From contig NZ_DATAGQ010000093.1 in NCBI RefSeq assembly GCF_036263595.1, positions 1 to 64,000 on the forward strand: DNA of 64,000 nucleotides, read 5' to 3'. The notes under the pieces are model-generated. The model saw nothing but the letters and a program-made list of their open reading frames with translations. It searched no databases and was not told where the DNA came from. Below are positions 35,800-43,923 of this stretch, piece by piece. This DNA comes from Geminicoccus sp036263595 (lineage in GTDB: Bacteria > Pseudomonadota > Alphaproteobacteria > Geminicoccales > Geminicoccaceae). Position 1 is the stretch's first letter. Each line of letters starts with the position of its first letter. The position numbers and the translations under genes were made by a program.

Positions 35800-38333
35800 G
35801 TGCGTCCAGGCTGCCTTTCACCCTGTCCTTCGCGCTGCGTGACCTGCGCGGTGGCCTGCAGGGCTTCTGGCTCCTCCTGCTCTGCCTGGCGCTGGGGGTG
35901 GCCGCGATCGGAGCCGTGGGGCTTCTCTCGGCGGCCGTGGATCGTGCCGTGGCGCGCGACGCCCGTGCGTTGCTGGGCGGCGACATCGTGGTGGAAGCCT
36001 CCGGCGAGGAGATTACGGCCGAGGAACTGGGCGACGTGCTGCCACCCGGCAGCATCGCCCGCTCCACCCTGCGGATGAGTGGCCTCGTCACCAGCGAGAC
36101 CCTGAACGAGGCCGGCAACCCGCGCAGCCTCGCCATCTCGCTCAAAGGCGTGGAAGATCCCTGGCCCTTGGTCGGCACCGTCACCCTCGACCCGCCGCTC
36201 GCCGTGGAAGAAGCGTTGGCCGATGGCGGGGTGGTGGTGGAGCGTGGCGTCCTGCCGCGCCTGGGCGTGGAGGTGGGCGACCGGCTGAACCTCGGCGACC
36301 GCCAGGTCACCATCCGGGCCGTGCTGATCGACGAGCCCGAGCGCGTGCAGGGGATCTATGGGATCGGTCCCCGGGTCATCGCCTCGCTCGATACGATCCG
36401 CGCGGCTGGCATCCTCCTGCCAGGCGCGGTGACGACCTGGACCCGTGCCATTGCCCTGCCGCCGGGTGCGGATGCCGCGGCGGTGCTGGCCACCATTCGC
36501 GAGGCCAATCCGAGTGCTCGCTTCCGTGCCCGGGGCATCGAGGAGATCCAGCCGCAGATCGCTCGGTTCACCGACCGGCTCGCGAGCTATCTCACGATTG
36601 CGGCCCTGGCTGCCCTGCTGACCGGTGGCATCGGCATCGGCCTGGCGGTCCAAGGCTGGCTGGTCCAGCGCCGCGCCGGCATCGCCACCCTCAAGGCCCT
36701 GGGTGCGACGCCCCGCCAGGTCCTGCTGGTCTACGCGCTCCAGGTCCTTCTCGTCGCGACCATCGCAGCGCTGCTGGGCATGATCGGCGCCTACGGGCTG
36801 GCATCGATGTCGGCCTTCCTGCCGCCCGACCTGATCCCGTTTGCCGTGGACGGGGTGTTCGACCCGTGGCCGCTGTTGCGTGCCGCCCTGCTCGGCATCG
36901 CCACCGCCCTTCTGTTCGCGGCCATTCCCCTTCTGGATGCCCGCGATCTGCCGGTCGCGGCCCTGCTCCGCCCGGCTGCGGCGGAGAACCGCCATGGTGA
37001 CTGGAAGGTGCGGGTCCTGGTGATCGCGCTGGGCGTCCTGGTGGTGGGTGGTCTGGCATCGCTGACGACGCCACGCCCCGAGATCGGCGCCGTGTTCGCC
37101 CTGGCCGCCCTGGCGGCGGCGTTCCTCCTCACCCTCTTGGGCAAGGCGGTGCTGGCCCTGGTCGGCCGCGCCGCGAAGAACGGCCCGCTCGTGCTGCGCC
37201 TCTCGCTGGCACGCCTGAACCGGCCGGGCTCCACCGCCCTTCCCGTGGTCGTCGCCACCGGCACGGCGCTCTCGGTGCTGGCGACCGTGCTGTTCGTCCA
37301 GCAGTCCCTGGAGTCTGAGCTTCGCAACGCCTTGCCCGAGCGGGCACCGTCGGTGGTCTTCATCGACATCCAGCCGAACCAGGCCGAGACTTTCGACCGG
37401 GTGCTGGCCGAATTCCCCGATGCATCGATCCAGCAGCGCGCCCCCGTGCTGCGGGCCAGGGTATCGGGCATCAAGGGCAAGCCGATCGAAGAGGCCGCCA
37501 TTGGCGAGAACGCGCGCTGGACGGTGCGCCGCGACCGTGGCCTGTCCTGGACGGCGACGCCGCCGGACAACGCGCCGCTCGTGGCGGGCGAATGGTGGCC
37601 GCCGGACTATGCCGGTCCGCCGCTCGTCTCGGTCGAGGACGAGATCGCGATCGGCTATGGCGTCGGTGTCGGCGACAAGATCTCGTTCAACGTGCTGGGC
37701 CGGCAGGTGGAGGCGACGGTCGCCAATCTGCGTCGTGAGATCGACTGGTCACGCGCCCGGATCGACTTCGTCTTCCTGTTCAGCCCTGGCCTGATCGACA
37801 AGGCGCCGCACACGCTGATCGCGGCGGTGCGGGTCCCTCCAGGCCAGGAAAGTGCGCTGCTGGACGCGATGGCGGCCGCCTTGCCCAACGTCACGCCGAT
37901 CTCGATTACCGAGGTCACCCGCCAGGTTGGCGACGTGCTGGGCAAGATCGGCTTTGCGGTCCAGGCCGTGGCATCGGTGACGCTGGGGGCGGGGCTGCTC
38001 GTGCTCCTGGGTGCCCTGGCCGCATCGCGACGGCAGCGGCGGCATCAGGTAGCCCTCATGAAGGTGCTGGGAGCCACCCGCGCCGACCTCTTGCGCCACT
38101 TCGTCATCGAGCACGCCGCCACCGGCTTCCTGTCGGCGCTGGTCGGCCTGCTGGTGGGGGGCATCGCTGCCTTCTTGCTGGTCGGCCCGTTCATGAACCT
38201 GACGTTCACCCCGGGCCTGGTCAGTGCCGCCGCCCTGGCCTTGGCCGCGGTGGTCGCGACCGGCCTGGTCGGGGCGCTGTCGACCTGGCGGCTGCTGGCC
38301 CGCCCGATCGCACCGGTCCTGCGCGGGGGATAG
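35796..38333 (+). CDS. ybbP: ABC transporter permease, FtsX/MacB type (YbbP)
   Basis: This large inner-membrane permease (845 residues) has an N-terminal helix, a periplasmic domain, and three FtsX-like helices near 260-370 ending in the LKALGATPRQVL coupling loop. A second helix set lies near 400-450, then another periplasmic domain, and the last FtsX core near 720-845 has MKVLGATRADLL. The duplicated plan matches YbbP. Translation is coupled to ybbA through ATGA. Such mechanotransmission transporters move lipids or peptides out of the inner membrane; the real cargo is not known. Confidence 0.93.
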   Translation: MSASRLPFTLSFALRDLRGGLQGFWLLLLCLALGVAAIGAVGLLSAAVDRAVARDARALLGGDIVVEASGEEITAEELGDVLPPGSIARSTLRMSGLVTSETLNEAGNPRSLAISLKGVEDPWPLVGTVTLDPPLAVEEALADGGVVVERGVLPRLGVEVGDRLNLGDRQVTIRAVLIDEPERVQGIYGIGPRVIASLDTIRAAGILLPGAVTTWTRAIALPPGADAAAVLATIREANPSARFRARGIEEIQPQIARFTDRLASYLTIAALAALLTGGIGIGLAVQGWLVQRRAGIATLKALGATPRQVLLVYALQVLLVATIAALLGMIGAYGLASMSAFLPPDLIPFAVDGVFDPWPLLRAALLGIATALLFAAIPLLDARDLPVAALLRPAAAENRHGDWKVRVLVIALGVLVVGGLASLTTPRPEIGAVFALAALAAAFLLTLLGKAVLALVGRAAKNGPLVLRLSLARLNRPGSTALPVVVATGTALSVLATVLFVQQSLESELRNALPERAPSVVFIDIQPNQAETFDRVLAEFPDASIQQRAPVLRARVSGIKGKPIEEAAIGENARWTVRRDRGLSWTATPPDNAPLVAGEWWPPDYAGPPLVSVEDEIAIGYGVGVGDKISFNVLGRQVEATVANLRREIDWSRARIDFVFLFSPGLIDKAPHTLIAAVRVPPGQESALLDAMAAALPNVTPISITEVTRQVGDVLGKIGFAVQAVASVTLGAGLLVLLGALAASRRQRRHQVALMKVLGATRADLLRHFVIEHAATGFLSALVGLLVGGIAAFLLVGPFMNLTFTPGLVSAAALALAAVVATGLVGALSTWRLLARPIAPVLRGG

Positions 38334-38746
38334 CTGCCAACGACGGTCGCACCACGCTACCTTCATGTGCTACACTGCCGGCTTGGTCTCATGGTGGAGG
38401 ATGTGGAGAGATGGGCAGTCCGGAGTCGTTCTTTGCATGAACGAACCCGAGCCGGCTGCCATGGCCGTCCTGCCCCACGCCGGCCATGAGAACCGAGCGC
38501 GGGAAGGGCGGCCGGGCTCGACTTGTCGTCGATCAGGCGCTTTCAGGTACAACCGGCCGTCGTCGTGGGCTTGCGACAATCAATACTTGGCGACATCTCA
38601 AGTCGTCATGCACTGATTGCAGCTCGTCCGGGCGGATGGAAAGGTCGACTTGGCACCCGGCCGATGCTCCGCCCGCGAGATTTAAGCCCGGGAAATGTAA
38701 CGGTTTGTATCTGGAGCGGATCTTCTGTGGCGGGCCCGTTCTGGTC
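38334..38746. other. Gene-free stretch between ybbP and the Bax-inhibitor gene
   Basis: About 410 bases hold no convincing coding frame, RNA gene or strong hairpin that I can see. The second half turns A/T-richer towards the promoter at 38747. A 59-codon frame from about 38437 lacks any binding site and family pattern. Confidence 0.5.
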
Positions 38747-38774
38747 TTGAAGGATCCTGCTGTATCGCTATATC
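38747..38774 (+). promoter_or_regulatory. Probable sigma-70 promoter of the Bax-inhibitor-1 gene
   Basis: TTGAAG (38747-38752) and TATATC (38769-38774) are spaced by 16 bases, 52 bases before the ATG with its strong GGAGG site. This fits vegetative promoter spacing. Confidence 0.5.
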
Positions 38775-38826
38775 TTGCGAGTAAGACCGGCGGCCTATGG
38801 GGCCGTCGATCACCGAAGGAGGTTAC

Positions 38827-39555
38827 ATGGCATTCGGCACGGATCCCCGCATAGCGCGCATGGGCGGACGTGTAGCGGTCGACCAAGTCGACGCGGGCCT
38901 GCGCCGCTACATGCTGTCCATCTACAACTACATGGGCATGGGCCTGGCGCTGACCGGCATCATCGCGATGGTCGTCGCTTCGTCGCCTGCCCTGTACGAG
39001 CCGATCCTGTTGTCGCCGCTCAAGTGGGTGGTGATGCTGGCGCCGCTCGGCTTTGTGATGTTCCTGGGCTTCCGGGTCCAGCAGATGAGCACGTCCGCCG
39101 TACAGATGACCTTCTGGGCGTTCTGCGCCGTGATGGGTCTGTCGATGGCGTCCATCTTCCTGGTCTTCACCGGGGCCAGCATCGCGAGGACGTTCTTCGT
39201 CACGGCCGCCGCGTTCGGCGCGCTCTCGCTCTACGGTTACACCACCAAGCGTGACCTGAGCGCGTTCGCGACCTTCCTGGTCGTCGGCCTGTTCGGCCTG
39301 ATCATCGCGAGCGTCGTGAACATCTTCGTCGGTTCCAGCGCCATGCAGTTCGCCATCAGCGTCGCTGGCGTGCTGATCTTCGCTGGGCTCACCGCCTGGG
39401 ACACCCAGCGGCTGAAGGAGATGTATTACGAGGCGATGGAGCCGGGTGCGCAGACCAAGATGGCCGTCATGGGCGCCTTGTCGCTGTACCTGAACTTCAT
39501 CAACATGTTCCAGTTCCTGCTGCAGTTCATGGGCGTGCGCACCAATAGCGAGTGA
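38827..39555 (+). CDS. Bax inhibitor-1 / YccA-family membrane protein
   Basis: This 242-residue protein has seven transmembrane helices. YMLSIYNYMGMGLALTG opens the first helix, LYGYTTKRDLS and the late AGLTAWDTQRLKEMY are signatures of the BI-1/TMBIM family, whose bacterial members are pH-gated calcium leak channels or FtsH modulators. AAGGAGG lies six bases before the ATG at 38827, one of the best binding sites in the window. A strong terminator follows, so the gene is a single unit. Confidence 0.94.
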   Translation: MAFGTDPRIARMGGRVAVDQVDAGLRRYMLSIYNYMGMGLALTGIIAMVVASSPALYEPILLSPLKWVVMLAPLGFVMFLGFRVQQMSTSAVQMTFWAFCAVMGLSMASIFLVFTGASIARTFFVTAAAFGALSLYGYTTKRDLSAFATFLVVGLFGLIIASVVNIFVGSSAMQFAISVAGVLIFAGLTAWDTQRLKEMYYEAMEPGAQTKMAVMGALSLYLNFINMFQFLLQFMGVRTNSE

Positions 39556-39592
39556 CGCATGTTCCATTGACGCACTCGACTGAGTAAGGATC

Positions 39593-39624
39593 GGCCGCCT
39601 TTGACGAGGCGGCCGTTTTCTTTT
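39593..39624 (+). terminator. Rho-independent terminator after the Bax-inhibitor gene
   Basis: Eight-base arms GGCCGCCT and AGGCGGCC enclose a 6-base loop, with the tail GTTTTCTTTT. The tail touches the likely start of the next gene. Confidence 0.88.
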
Positions 39625-39627
39625 GTG

Positions 39628-40620
39628 GTGAAAGTGTCCGACACTCCCGTGCCAAGACCCGTTGCCGCCCTGCTCGCGCTCATCCTGCTCGGCTCCTGCA
39701 GCGCCCACCCTCCACCCGCCGCCGCCGTGCCGGACAGCGGCAAGGTCACCCGGATCCCGGTGCCCGACCTGGACCTGCCCAGGCGGATGCAGGGCGGTGC
39801 CGTCCTGGAAGAGGCATGGACGCTGCGCTCCCGCCTGCGGATCAGCGGCCTGTCCGCCATGGCCCTCCAGGGGGACCGGCTGATGCTGGCGACCGACGAT
39901 GGGCAGCTTTTCGCCACGAACTGCCCGGAGGACCAGACGCTGCAAGGCTGCGACGACCGCTGGGGCTATGACGGGCGGCTCGTGGCGCGCGGCGCGCCCA
40001 GGGCCGATTTGGAAGCCCTGGCGATCCGGCCGGACGGTTCGGTGGTAGCCGGCCTCGAGAACATGCCGCGCCTGGCCCTGCTTCAGCCGGACGGCAGCGG
40101 CTACCAGATCGCCAAGCTGCCCGGCGCGCCGAATATGCGCAGCCTGCCCAAGAACAGCGGCCCGGAGGCAGTCGCCTCGCTGCCGGATGGGCGGCTCGTG
40201 GTGCTGCCGGAGGGCAGCGTCACCCAGGAAGGGCAGGCGACGATCCTGGTCGAGCAGCCGGACGGCAGCTGGCAGACCACAAGGATGCTGCTGCCGACGC
40301 CCGGCCTGCTGCCGACCGAGGCTGCCGTGGCTGGCGACCGGCTGTTCGTGCTGCTGCGCGGCCTGGGGCTCCTGGCCGGCTGGCAGATGCAGATCGTGGC
40401 CCTGCCGCTGGCGTCCCTGGACGCACGCCCCGACGAGCTGCCAGAGCCGGTATTGGTGGTCACGCTCGACGAGCAGCGCATCGCCGACAACTACGAGGCC
40501 ATGGCCGTCCGCCAGATGGCCGACGGCAGCTATACGCTGCTGGTGGCCAGCGACGACAACGGCTTCACACTGCAGCAGAAGCTGCTGCTGCTGTTCAGCT
40601 GGAGGGAAGAGGGGGCGTAG
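39628..40620 (+). CDS. Lipoprotein with phytase-like esterase domain
   Basis: This roughly 330-residue exported protein has a lipobox-like signal sequence (AALLALILLGSCS, lipidated Cys). The rest is a beta-propeller-like domain of the esterase-like-activity-of-phytase family, with ADLEALAIRPDGSVVAGLEN, SGPEAVASLPDGRLVVLPEG and NYEAMAVRQMADGSYTLLVASDDNG. The start is uncertain among GTG codons at 39628, 39634 and 39649, and none has a clear binding site; the terminator tail lies immediately upstream. The substrate is unproven. The 3' end overlaps yhhQ by 26 bases. Confidence 0.85.
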   Translation: MKVSDTPVPRPVAALLALILLGSCSAHPPPAAAVPDSGKVTRIPVPDLDLPRRMQGGAVLEEAWTLRSRLRISGLSAMALQGDRLMLATDDGQLFATNCPEDQTLQGCDDRWGYDGRLVARGAPRADLEALAIRPDGSVVAGLENMPRLALLQPDGSGYQIAKLPGAPNMRSLPKNSGPEAVASLPDGRLVVLPEGSVTQEGQATILVEQPDGSWQTTRMLLPTPGLLPTEAAVAGDRLFVLLRGLGLLAGWQMQIVALPLASLDARPDELPEPVLVVTLDEQRIADNYEAMAVRQMADGSYTLLVASDDNGFTLQQKLLLLFSWREEGA

Positions 40621-41161
40621 CGCCAGGAACGGGCGCGCGCAGGTTCATGATCGCCCGGAACGGGACGAGCAGCACCAGCGCCATGGCGAGCTTCACCGCG
40701 AGGTCGCCGATCGCCCAGCTGATCCAGGGCAGCCCGGTGAAGGCGAAGGCACCGCTGAAGAATACAGCCGTGTCCCAGGTCGAGGCCAGGACCGAGCCGA
40801 CCAGCGGAGCCTTCCACCATGAAGCGCGGCGCATGCGGTCGAAGATGGTGATGTCGAGCAGCTGCGATGACAGGAAGGCCAAGCCCGAGGCCAACGCGAT
40901 CCGTGCATCGGACAGCAAGTAGGACAGCACCACGCCGATCGCGAAACCGACCAGCGCTACCTGCCGGGCCCGAGCCGGTCCGTACCAGCGGTTGGTAAGG
41001 TCGCTGACCAGGAACGCCATCGGGTAGCTGAAGGCGCCCCAGGTCAGCCAGTCGTTGATCGGAAACTGGACGAGCCAGTTCGATGCGACCACCACGACCA
41101 CCATGGCCGCAACCGCCTCGAGAGGCAGGCCGGTGGCACGGGATGATGAAGGCGAGGGCAT
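40595..41161 (-). CDS. yhhQ: Queuosine precursor transporter (VUT/YhhQ family)
   Basis: This 188-residue inner-membrane protein has about six helices and imports 7-deazaguanine precursors of the tRNA base queuosine. Recognisable segments are WGAFSYPMAFLVSDLTNRWYG, ARIALASGLAFLSSQLLDITIFDRMRR and SWWKAPLVGSVLASTWDTAVFF, each split by charged loops. ATG 41161 lies 13 bases after the rpmB stop on the same strand, so it is probably co-transcribed with rpmB. It overlaps the convergent phytase-like gene. Confidence 0.9.
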   Translation of the reverse strand: MPSPSSSRATGLPLEAVAAMVVVVVASNWLVQFPINDWLTWGAFSYPMAFLVSDLTNRWYGPARARQVALVGFAIGVVLSYLLSDARIALASGLAFLSSQLLDITIFDRMRRASWWKAPLVGSVLASTWDTAVFFSGAFAFTGLPWISWAIGDLAVKLAMALVLLVPFRAIMNLRAPVPGATPPLPSS

Positions 41162-41174
41162 GGCTGGCTGAGCG

Positions 41175-41465
41175 TCAGGCCTGCGCAGCACGGGCAGCGA
41201 GCACGCGCTCCTGGACGCGCGCAAGCTCGGGCGACAGGTTCCTGGTTGAAGCCTCGACCAGGAAGCCATCCAGGCCACCATGCTTGTCGACCGTCCGCAT
41301 GGCAGCGACGGTCAAGCGGATGCGGAACTGCTGCTTCAGCGTCTCGCTGTAGAGGCGGCGATACTGCAGGTTGGGCAGGTACCGCCGGCGGGTCTTGTTG
41401 TTCGCGTGGCTGACATTGTTGCCGACGAGAACGCCCTTGCCCGAAACGGCGCAGCGACGTGCCAT
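41175..41465 (-). CDS. rpmB: 50S ribosomal protein L28
   Basis: This 96-residue basic ribosomal protein begins with ARRCAVSGKGVLVGNNVSHA, continues NNKTRRRYLPNLQ, and ends with the alphaproteobacterial extension KHGGLDGFLVEAS...ARVQERVLAARA. AAGGATC lies before the ATG at 41465. The family is unmistakable. yhhQ follows after 13 bases. Confidence 0.97.
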   Translation of the reverse strand: MARRCAVSGKGVLVGNNVSHANNKTRRRYLPNLQYRRLYSETLKQQFRIRLTVAAMRTVDKHGGLDGFLVEASTRNLSPELARVQERVLAARAAQA

Positions 41466-41616
41466 GGGAAGATCCTTGAAGTAACTCGTGACCGATCGGA
41501 CGAACGGGACCCGCAGGTGGCGGATGCCCGGCACGCAGTGGTGCCGCATCTAGCGCCGGCTCATGGCCGCGTCAAGCTGAAGCCCACCGGCCCGCATCGG
41601 CATGTGCGGCGGATTG

Positions 41617-41692
41617 TATGCTGCGCTGCACCATAAATGTCCTTGAAATGAGTCTAAACCGTCATTATCTAGCGTTTGTGCGGTGCAGCATA
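41617..41692. promoter_or_regulatory. TGC-rich inverted repeat flanking the phasin promoter (PhaR-like)
   Basis: TATGCTGC (41617-41624) and its complement GCAGCATA (41685-41692), with CTGCACC (41626-41632) and GGTGCAG (41682-41688), bracket the promoter at 41643-41671. TGC-rich repeats of this sort are bound by the polyhydroxybutyrate-sensing repressor PhaR in alphaproteobacteria. PhaR as the binder is an inference from family knowledge. Confidence 0.55.
41643..41671 (+). promoter_or_regulatory. Sigma-70 promoter of the phasin gene
   Basis: TTGAAA (41643-41648) and TATCTA (41666-41671) are separated by 17 bases, the optimal spacing, 66 bases before the phasin GTG. Confidence 0.65.
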
Positions 41693-41737
41693 AGCGCCCT
41701 ACAGCAAGATCGCTGGTCGCCAAAAGGAGAGATTGCC

Positions 41738-42121
41738 GTGGCCACTAACCTGTTCCAGCCCCCCAAGTTCGACACCGACCTGTTCGTCGCAGCGCAGAAG
41801 CGCAATGTCGACGCCTTCACCGGTGCTTCCCAGATCTTTGCCGATGGCCTGCGTGCGCTCGCGCAGCGTCAGGTCGAGATCACCCAGGCTTCCATGAAGC
41901 AGTTCATGACCGACAGCCAAGCCTTCCTGACCAGCAAGCCCACCGAGGTAAAGCCGGCAGACATGGCCGGCAAGGTCAAGAGCGCCTACGAGGCCGCGGT
42001 CGCCAACGCGCAGGAGCTCGGCAACATTGTGGTGAAGGCACAGTCCGACGCCATGAACGTGCTGAACAACGCCGCTGTCGCGAACTTCGACGACATGAAG
42101 AAGGTCACGGTCGCCTCCTGA
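41738..42121 (+). CDS. Phasin-family protein
   Basis: Phasins coat polyhydroxyalkanoate granules and are produced when polymer accumulates. The 127 residues form helices with the family pattern NVDAFTGASQIFADGLRALAQRQVEI, QASMKQFMTDSQAFL and AYEAAVANAQELGNIVVKAQ (each a separate helix). AAGGAG precedes the GTG start; a longer upstream frame is not needed. The promoter and TGC-rich repeats upstream suggest PhaR-type control. A strong bidirectional terminator follows. Confidence 0.92.
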   Translation: MATNLFQPPKFDTDLFVAAQKRNVDAFTGASQIFADGLRALAQRQVEITQASMKQFMTDSQAFLTSKPTEVKPADMAGKVKSAYEAAVANAQELGNIVVKAQSDAMNVLNNAAVANFDDMKKVTVAS

Positions 42122-42183
42122 CCTTCTCGTCCCTGGCTGAGCCGGTGCCCGACGCGGCGCACGGCTCGGGCAGAAAGCCAGTC

Positions 42184-42224
42184 GAAAGAACGGCAGCGCC
42201 AGAACGGCGCTGCCGTTCTTCGTT
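42184..42224. terminator. Bidirectional terminator between phasin and nitroreductase genes
   Basis: Perfect 15-bp arms AAGAACGGCAGCGCC (42186-42200) and GGCGCTGCCGTTCTT (42206-42220) enclose the loop AGAAC. A-rich and T-rich ends on both sides suit termination of both convergent genes. Confidence 0.85.
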
Positions 42225-42229
42225 GGTGA

Positions 42230-42802
42230 TCAGGCCGGGCCCGTCCAGCGCATGGTGATCCGCTCAGGGTCGAGCTTTGCACTGACGGGATGCGCTTCGG
42301 CCAGCGAACCGATCAGCAGAAAGCCCGTGATCACGTCCTCCTGGCTGCAGCCCAGCGCCTGGCGGATGTGAGGGTCGTAGGCGTTCTTGCCTGTGGCCCA
42401 TTTGGCCGCGAAGCCGCGGGCATGAGCCATGATGAGCATGTTCTGCATCGCCGCGGCGCCGGCGGCGATCTGCTCTTCGGCCGGGATCTTGTGGCCAGGC
42501 CGCACCCGCGTGACCACCACCACGACCGCCGTGGCCCGCATCACGTTGCGCCGCTGCTTATCCAGGTCCACCTCGGCCACGTTCGGATCGGCGGCACGCG
42601 CAGCTGCCACGAACACCTCGCCCAGGGCCGCCCGTGAATCACCCTCGATCAGGATGAAGCGAAACGGCGTCAGCTTGCCATGATCCGGTGCCGCTGCTCC
42701 AGCCGCCAGAATTTCCTGCAGATCCGCCGGGCCTGGGCCCGGGCCGCCCATCTTCAGCGGTGGGACCGTGGTCCGGCTCAAGATGGCGGTCGAAACGTCC
42801 AT
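42230..42802 (-). CDS. Nitroreductase-family protein (YdjA-like)
   Basis: This 190-residue FMN-dependent oxidoreductase is of the small YdjA type. The opening STAILSRTTVPPLK, AAGAAAPDHGKLTPFRFILIEG, the mid GAAAMQNMLIMAHARGFAAKWATG and the late ITGFLLIGSLAE match that group. ATG 42802 gives the family length. The physiological substrate is unknown; these proteins reduce nitro groups or quinones in vitro. It is divergent from ribF, which makes its FMN cofactor, with about 110 bases between them. Confidence 0.92.
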   Translation of the reverse strand: MDVSTAILSRTTVPPLKMGGPGPGPADLQEILAAGAAAPDHGKLTPFRFILIEGDSRAALGEVFVAAARAADPNVAEVDLDKQRRNVMRATAVVVVVTRVRPGHKIPAEEQIAAGAAAMQNMLIMAHARGFAAKWATGKNAYDPHIRQALGCSQEDVITGFLLIGSLAEAHPVSAKLDPERITMRWTGPA

Positions 42803-42915
42803 GGTATGGTCCTCTGGCTGCGCGATGCGGAACCGGTTCATACTTCAGATGGTCGAGGCCGGGAAACCGGGTCCGGCGCAGGTCCGCGTCCAGGTCATGG
42901 AACCTCTTCACATCG

Positions 42916-43923
42916 ATGGCCATCCTTGACCCGCCGCCGCCCCTCGCGCATCTGCCGGGCATGCAGGTGCATTGCCATCTCGACCATCTTCCAAAGGCTG
43001 CCCGCGGGCTTGCGCTCGCCATCGGCAATTTCGACGGCGTCCATCTTGGCCATCGTGCCATCTTGGGCCGCACGGCTGCCGATGCGCGCGACTTGGGCGT
43101 GCCCGCCGGAGTCCTGACTTTCGAGCCGCATCCGCGCGAGCTTTTCTCCCCTGATTCGGCGCCGCGAAGGCTGACCCCTCTGCGCCGCAAGCTCGAACTA
43201 CTGCGTGATGTCGGCCTGATGCATGTCGTCGTGCCGCGGTTCACCCGTGCCTTCGCGACGCTCGCACCGGAAGCCTTCGTCGACGACGTGCTGATCCACC
43301 GGATGGGGGTGCGGATCGTCGTGGTTGGCGCGGACTTCTGCTTCGGCAAGGGCAGGGCAGGCACGGCCCAGTTCCTCAAGGAGCGCCTGGCCACACACGG
43401 AGTCGCGGCGGTCGTGCACTGCAAGGTCTCGATCGACGGCGTGGACTGTTCTTCCACGAGAATCCGGCAGTTCCTGGCCGATGGCGACGTACGGGCTGCC
43501 GCACGTCTGCTCGGCCGGCCCCACGTGATCGAGGGGGTCGTGCGGCGAGGCGCGGGGCTCGGGCGGCAGATCGGGTTCCCGACGGCCAATATCGCACCGC
43601 TGCACCGGCGTGTCCTGCTGCCTGCGCACGGCGTCTATGCCGCCAGGGTCGGCATCGTCGGCGAGGATCCCGGCGAGCCGCGTCCGGCCGTCCTGAACTG
43701 GGGGCGCCGGCCGACCGTGGACGGCGTCCAGGAAGTTCTCGAGGTGCATCTGTTCGATCTTCCCCGCGACCTCTATGGTAGGCGCTTGCGGGTGGGCTTC
43801 GTCGAGCGTCTGCGCGGCGAGATCCGTTTCCCGAATTTGGAGGCGCTGGTGGCCCGGATCCGCGAGGATGCCGAAGCCGCCCGCGCGCTGTTGTCGTCTC
43901 CTCCCTCGTCGGCCGGAACATGA
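42916..43923 (+). CDS. ribF: Bifunctional riboflavin kinase / FAD synthetase
   Basis: RibF phosphorylates riboflavin to FMN and adenylates it to FAD. The 335 residues contain the nucleotidyltransferase loop GNFDGVHLGH at 37-46, FEPHPRELF, the SSTRIRQFL motif, and the kinase domain with GFPTANIAP and GVYAARV. ATG 42916 has only a weak binding site; ATG 42961 is an alternative. Its stop overlaps the ileS start (ATGA), the conserved ribF-ileS-lspA order. Confidence 0.95.
   Translation: MAILDPPPPLAHLPGMQVHCHLDHLPKAARGLALAIGNFDGVHLGHRAILGRTAADARDLGVPAGVLTFEPHPRELFSPDSAPRRLTPLRRKLELLRDVGLMHVVVPRFTRAFATLAPEAFVDDVLIHRMGVRIVVVGADFCFGKGRAGTAQFLKERLATHGVAAVVHCKVSIDGVDCSSTRIRQFLADGDVRAAARLLGRPHVIEGVVRRGAGLGRQIGFPTANIAPLHRRVLLPAHGVYAARVGIVGEDPGEPRPAVLNWGRRPTVDGVQEVLEVHLFDLPRDLYGRRLRVGFVERLRGEIRFPNLEALVARIREDAEAARALLSSPPSSAGT

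Noticed and set aside
38437..38616. 59-codon frame between ybbP and the Bax-inhibitor gene
   Set aside because: No binding site, no signal or family pattern; listed only as part of a gene-free stretch.
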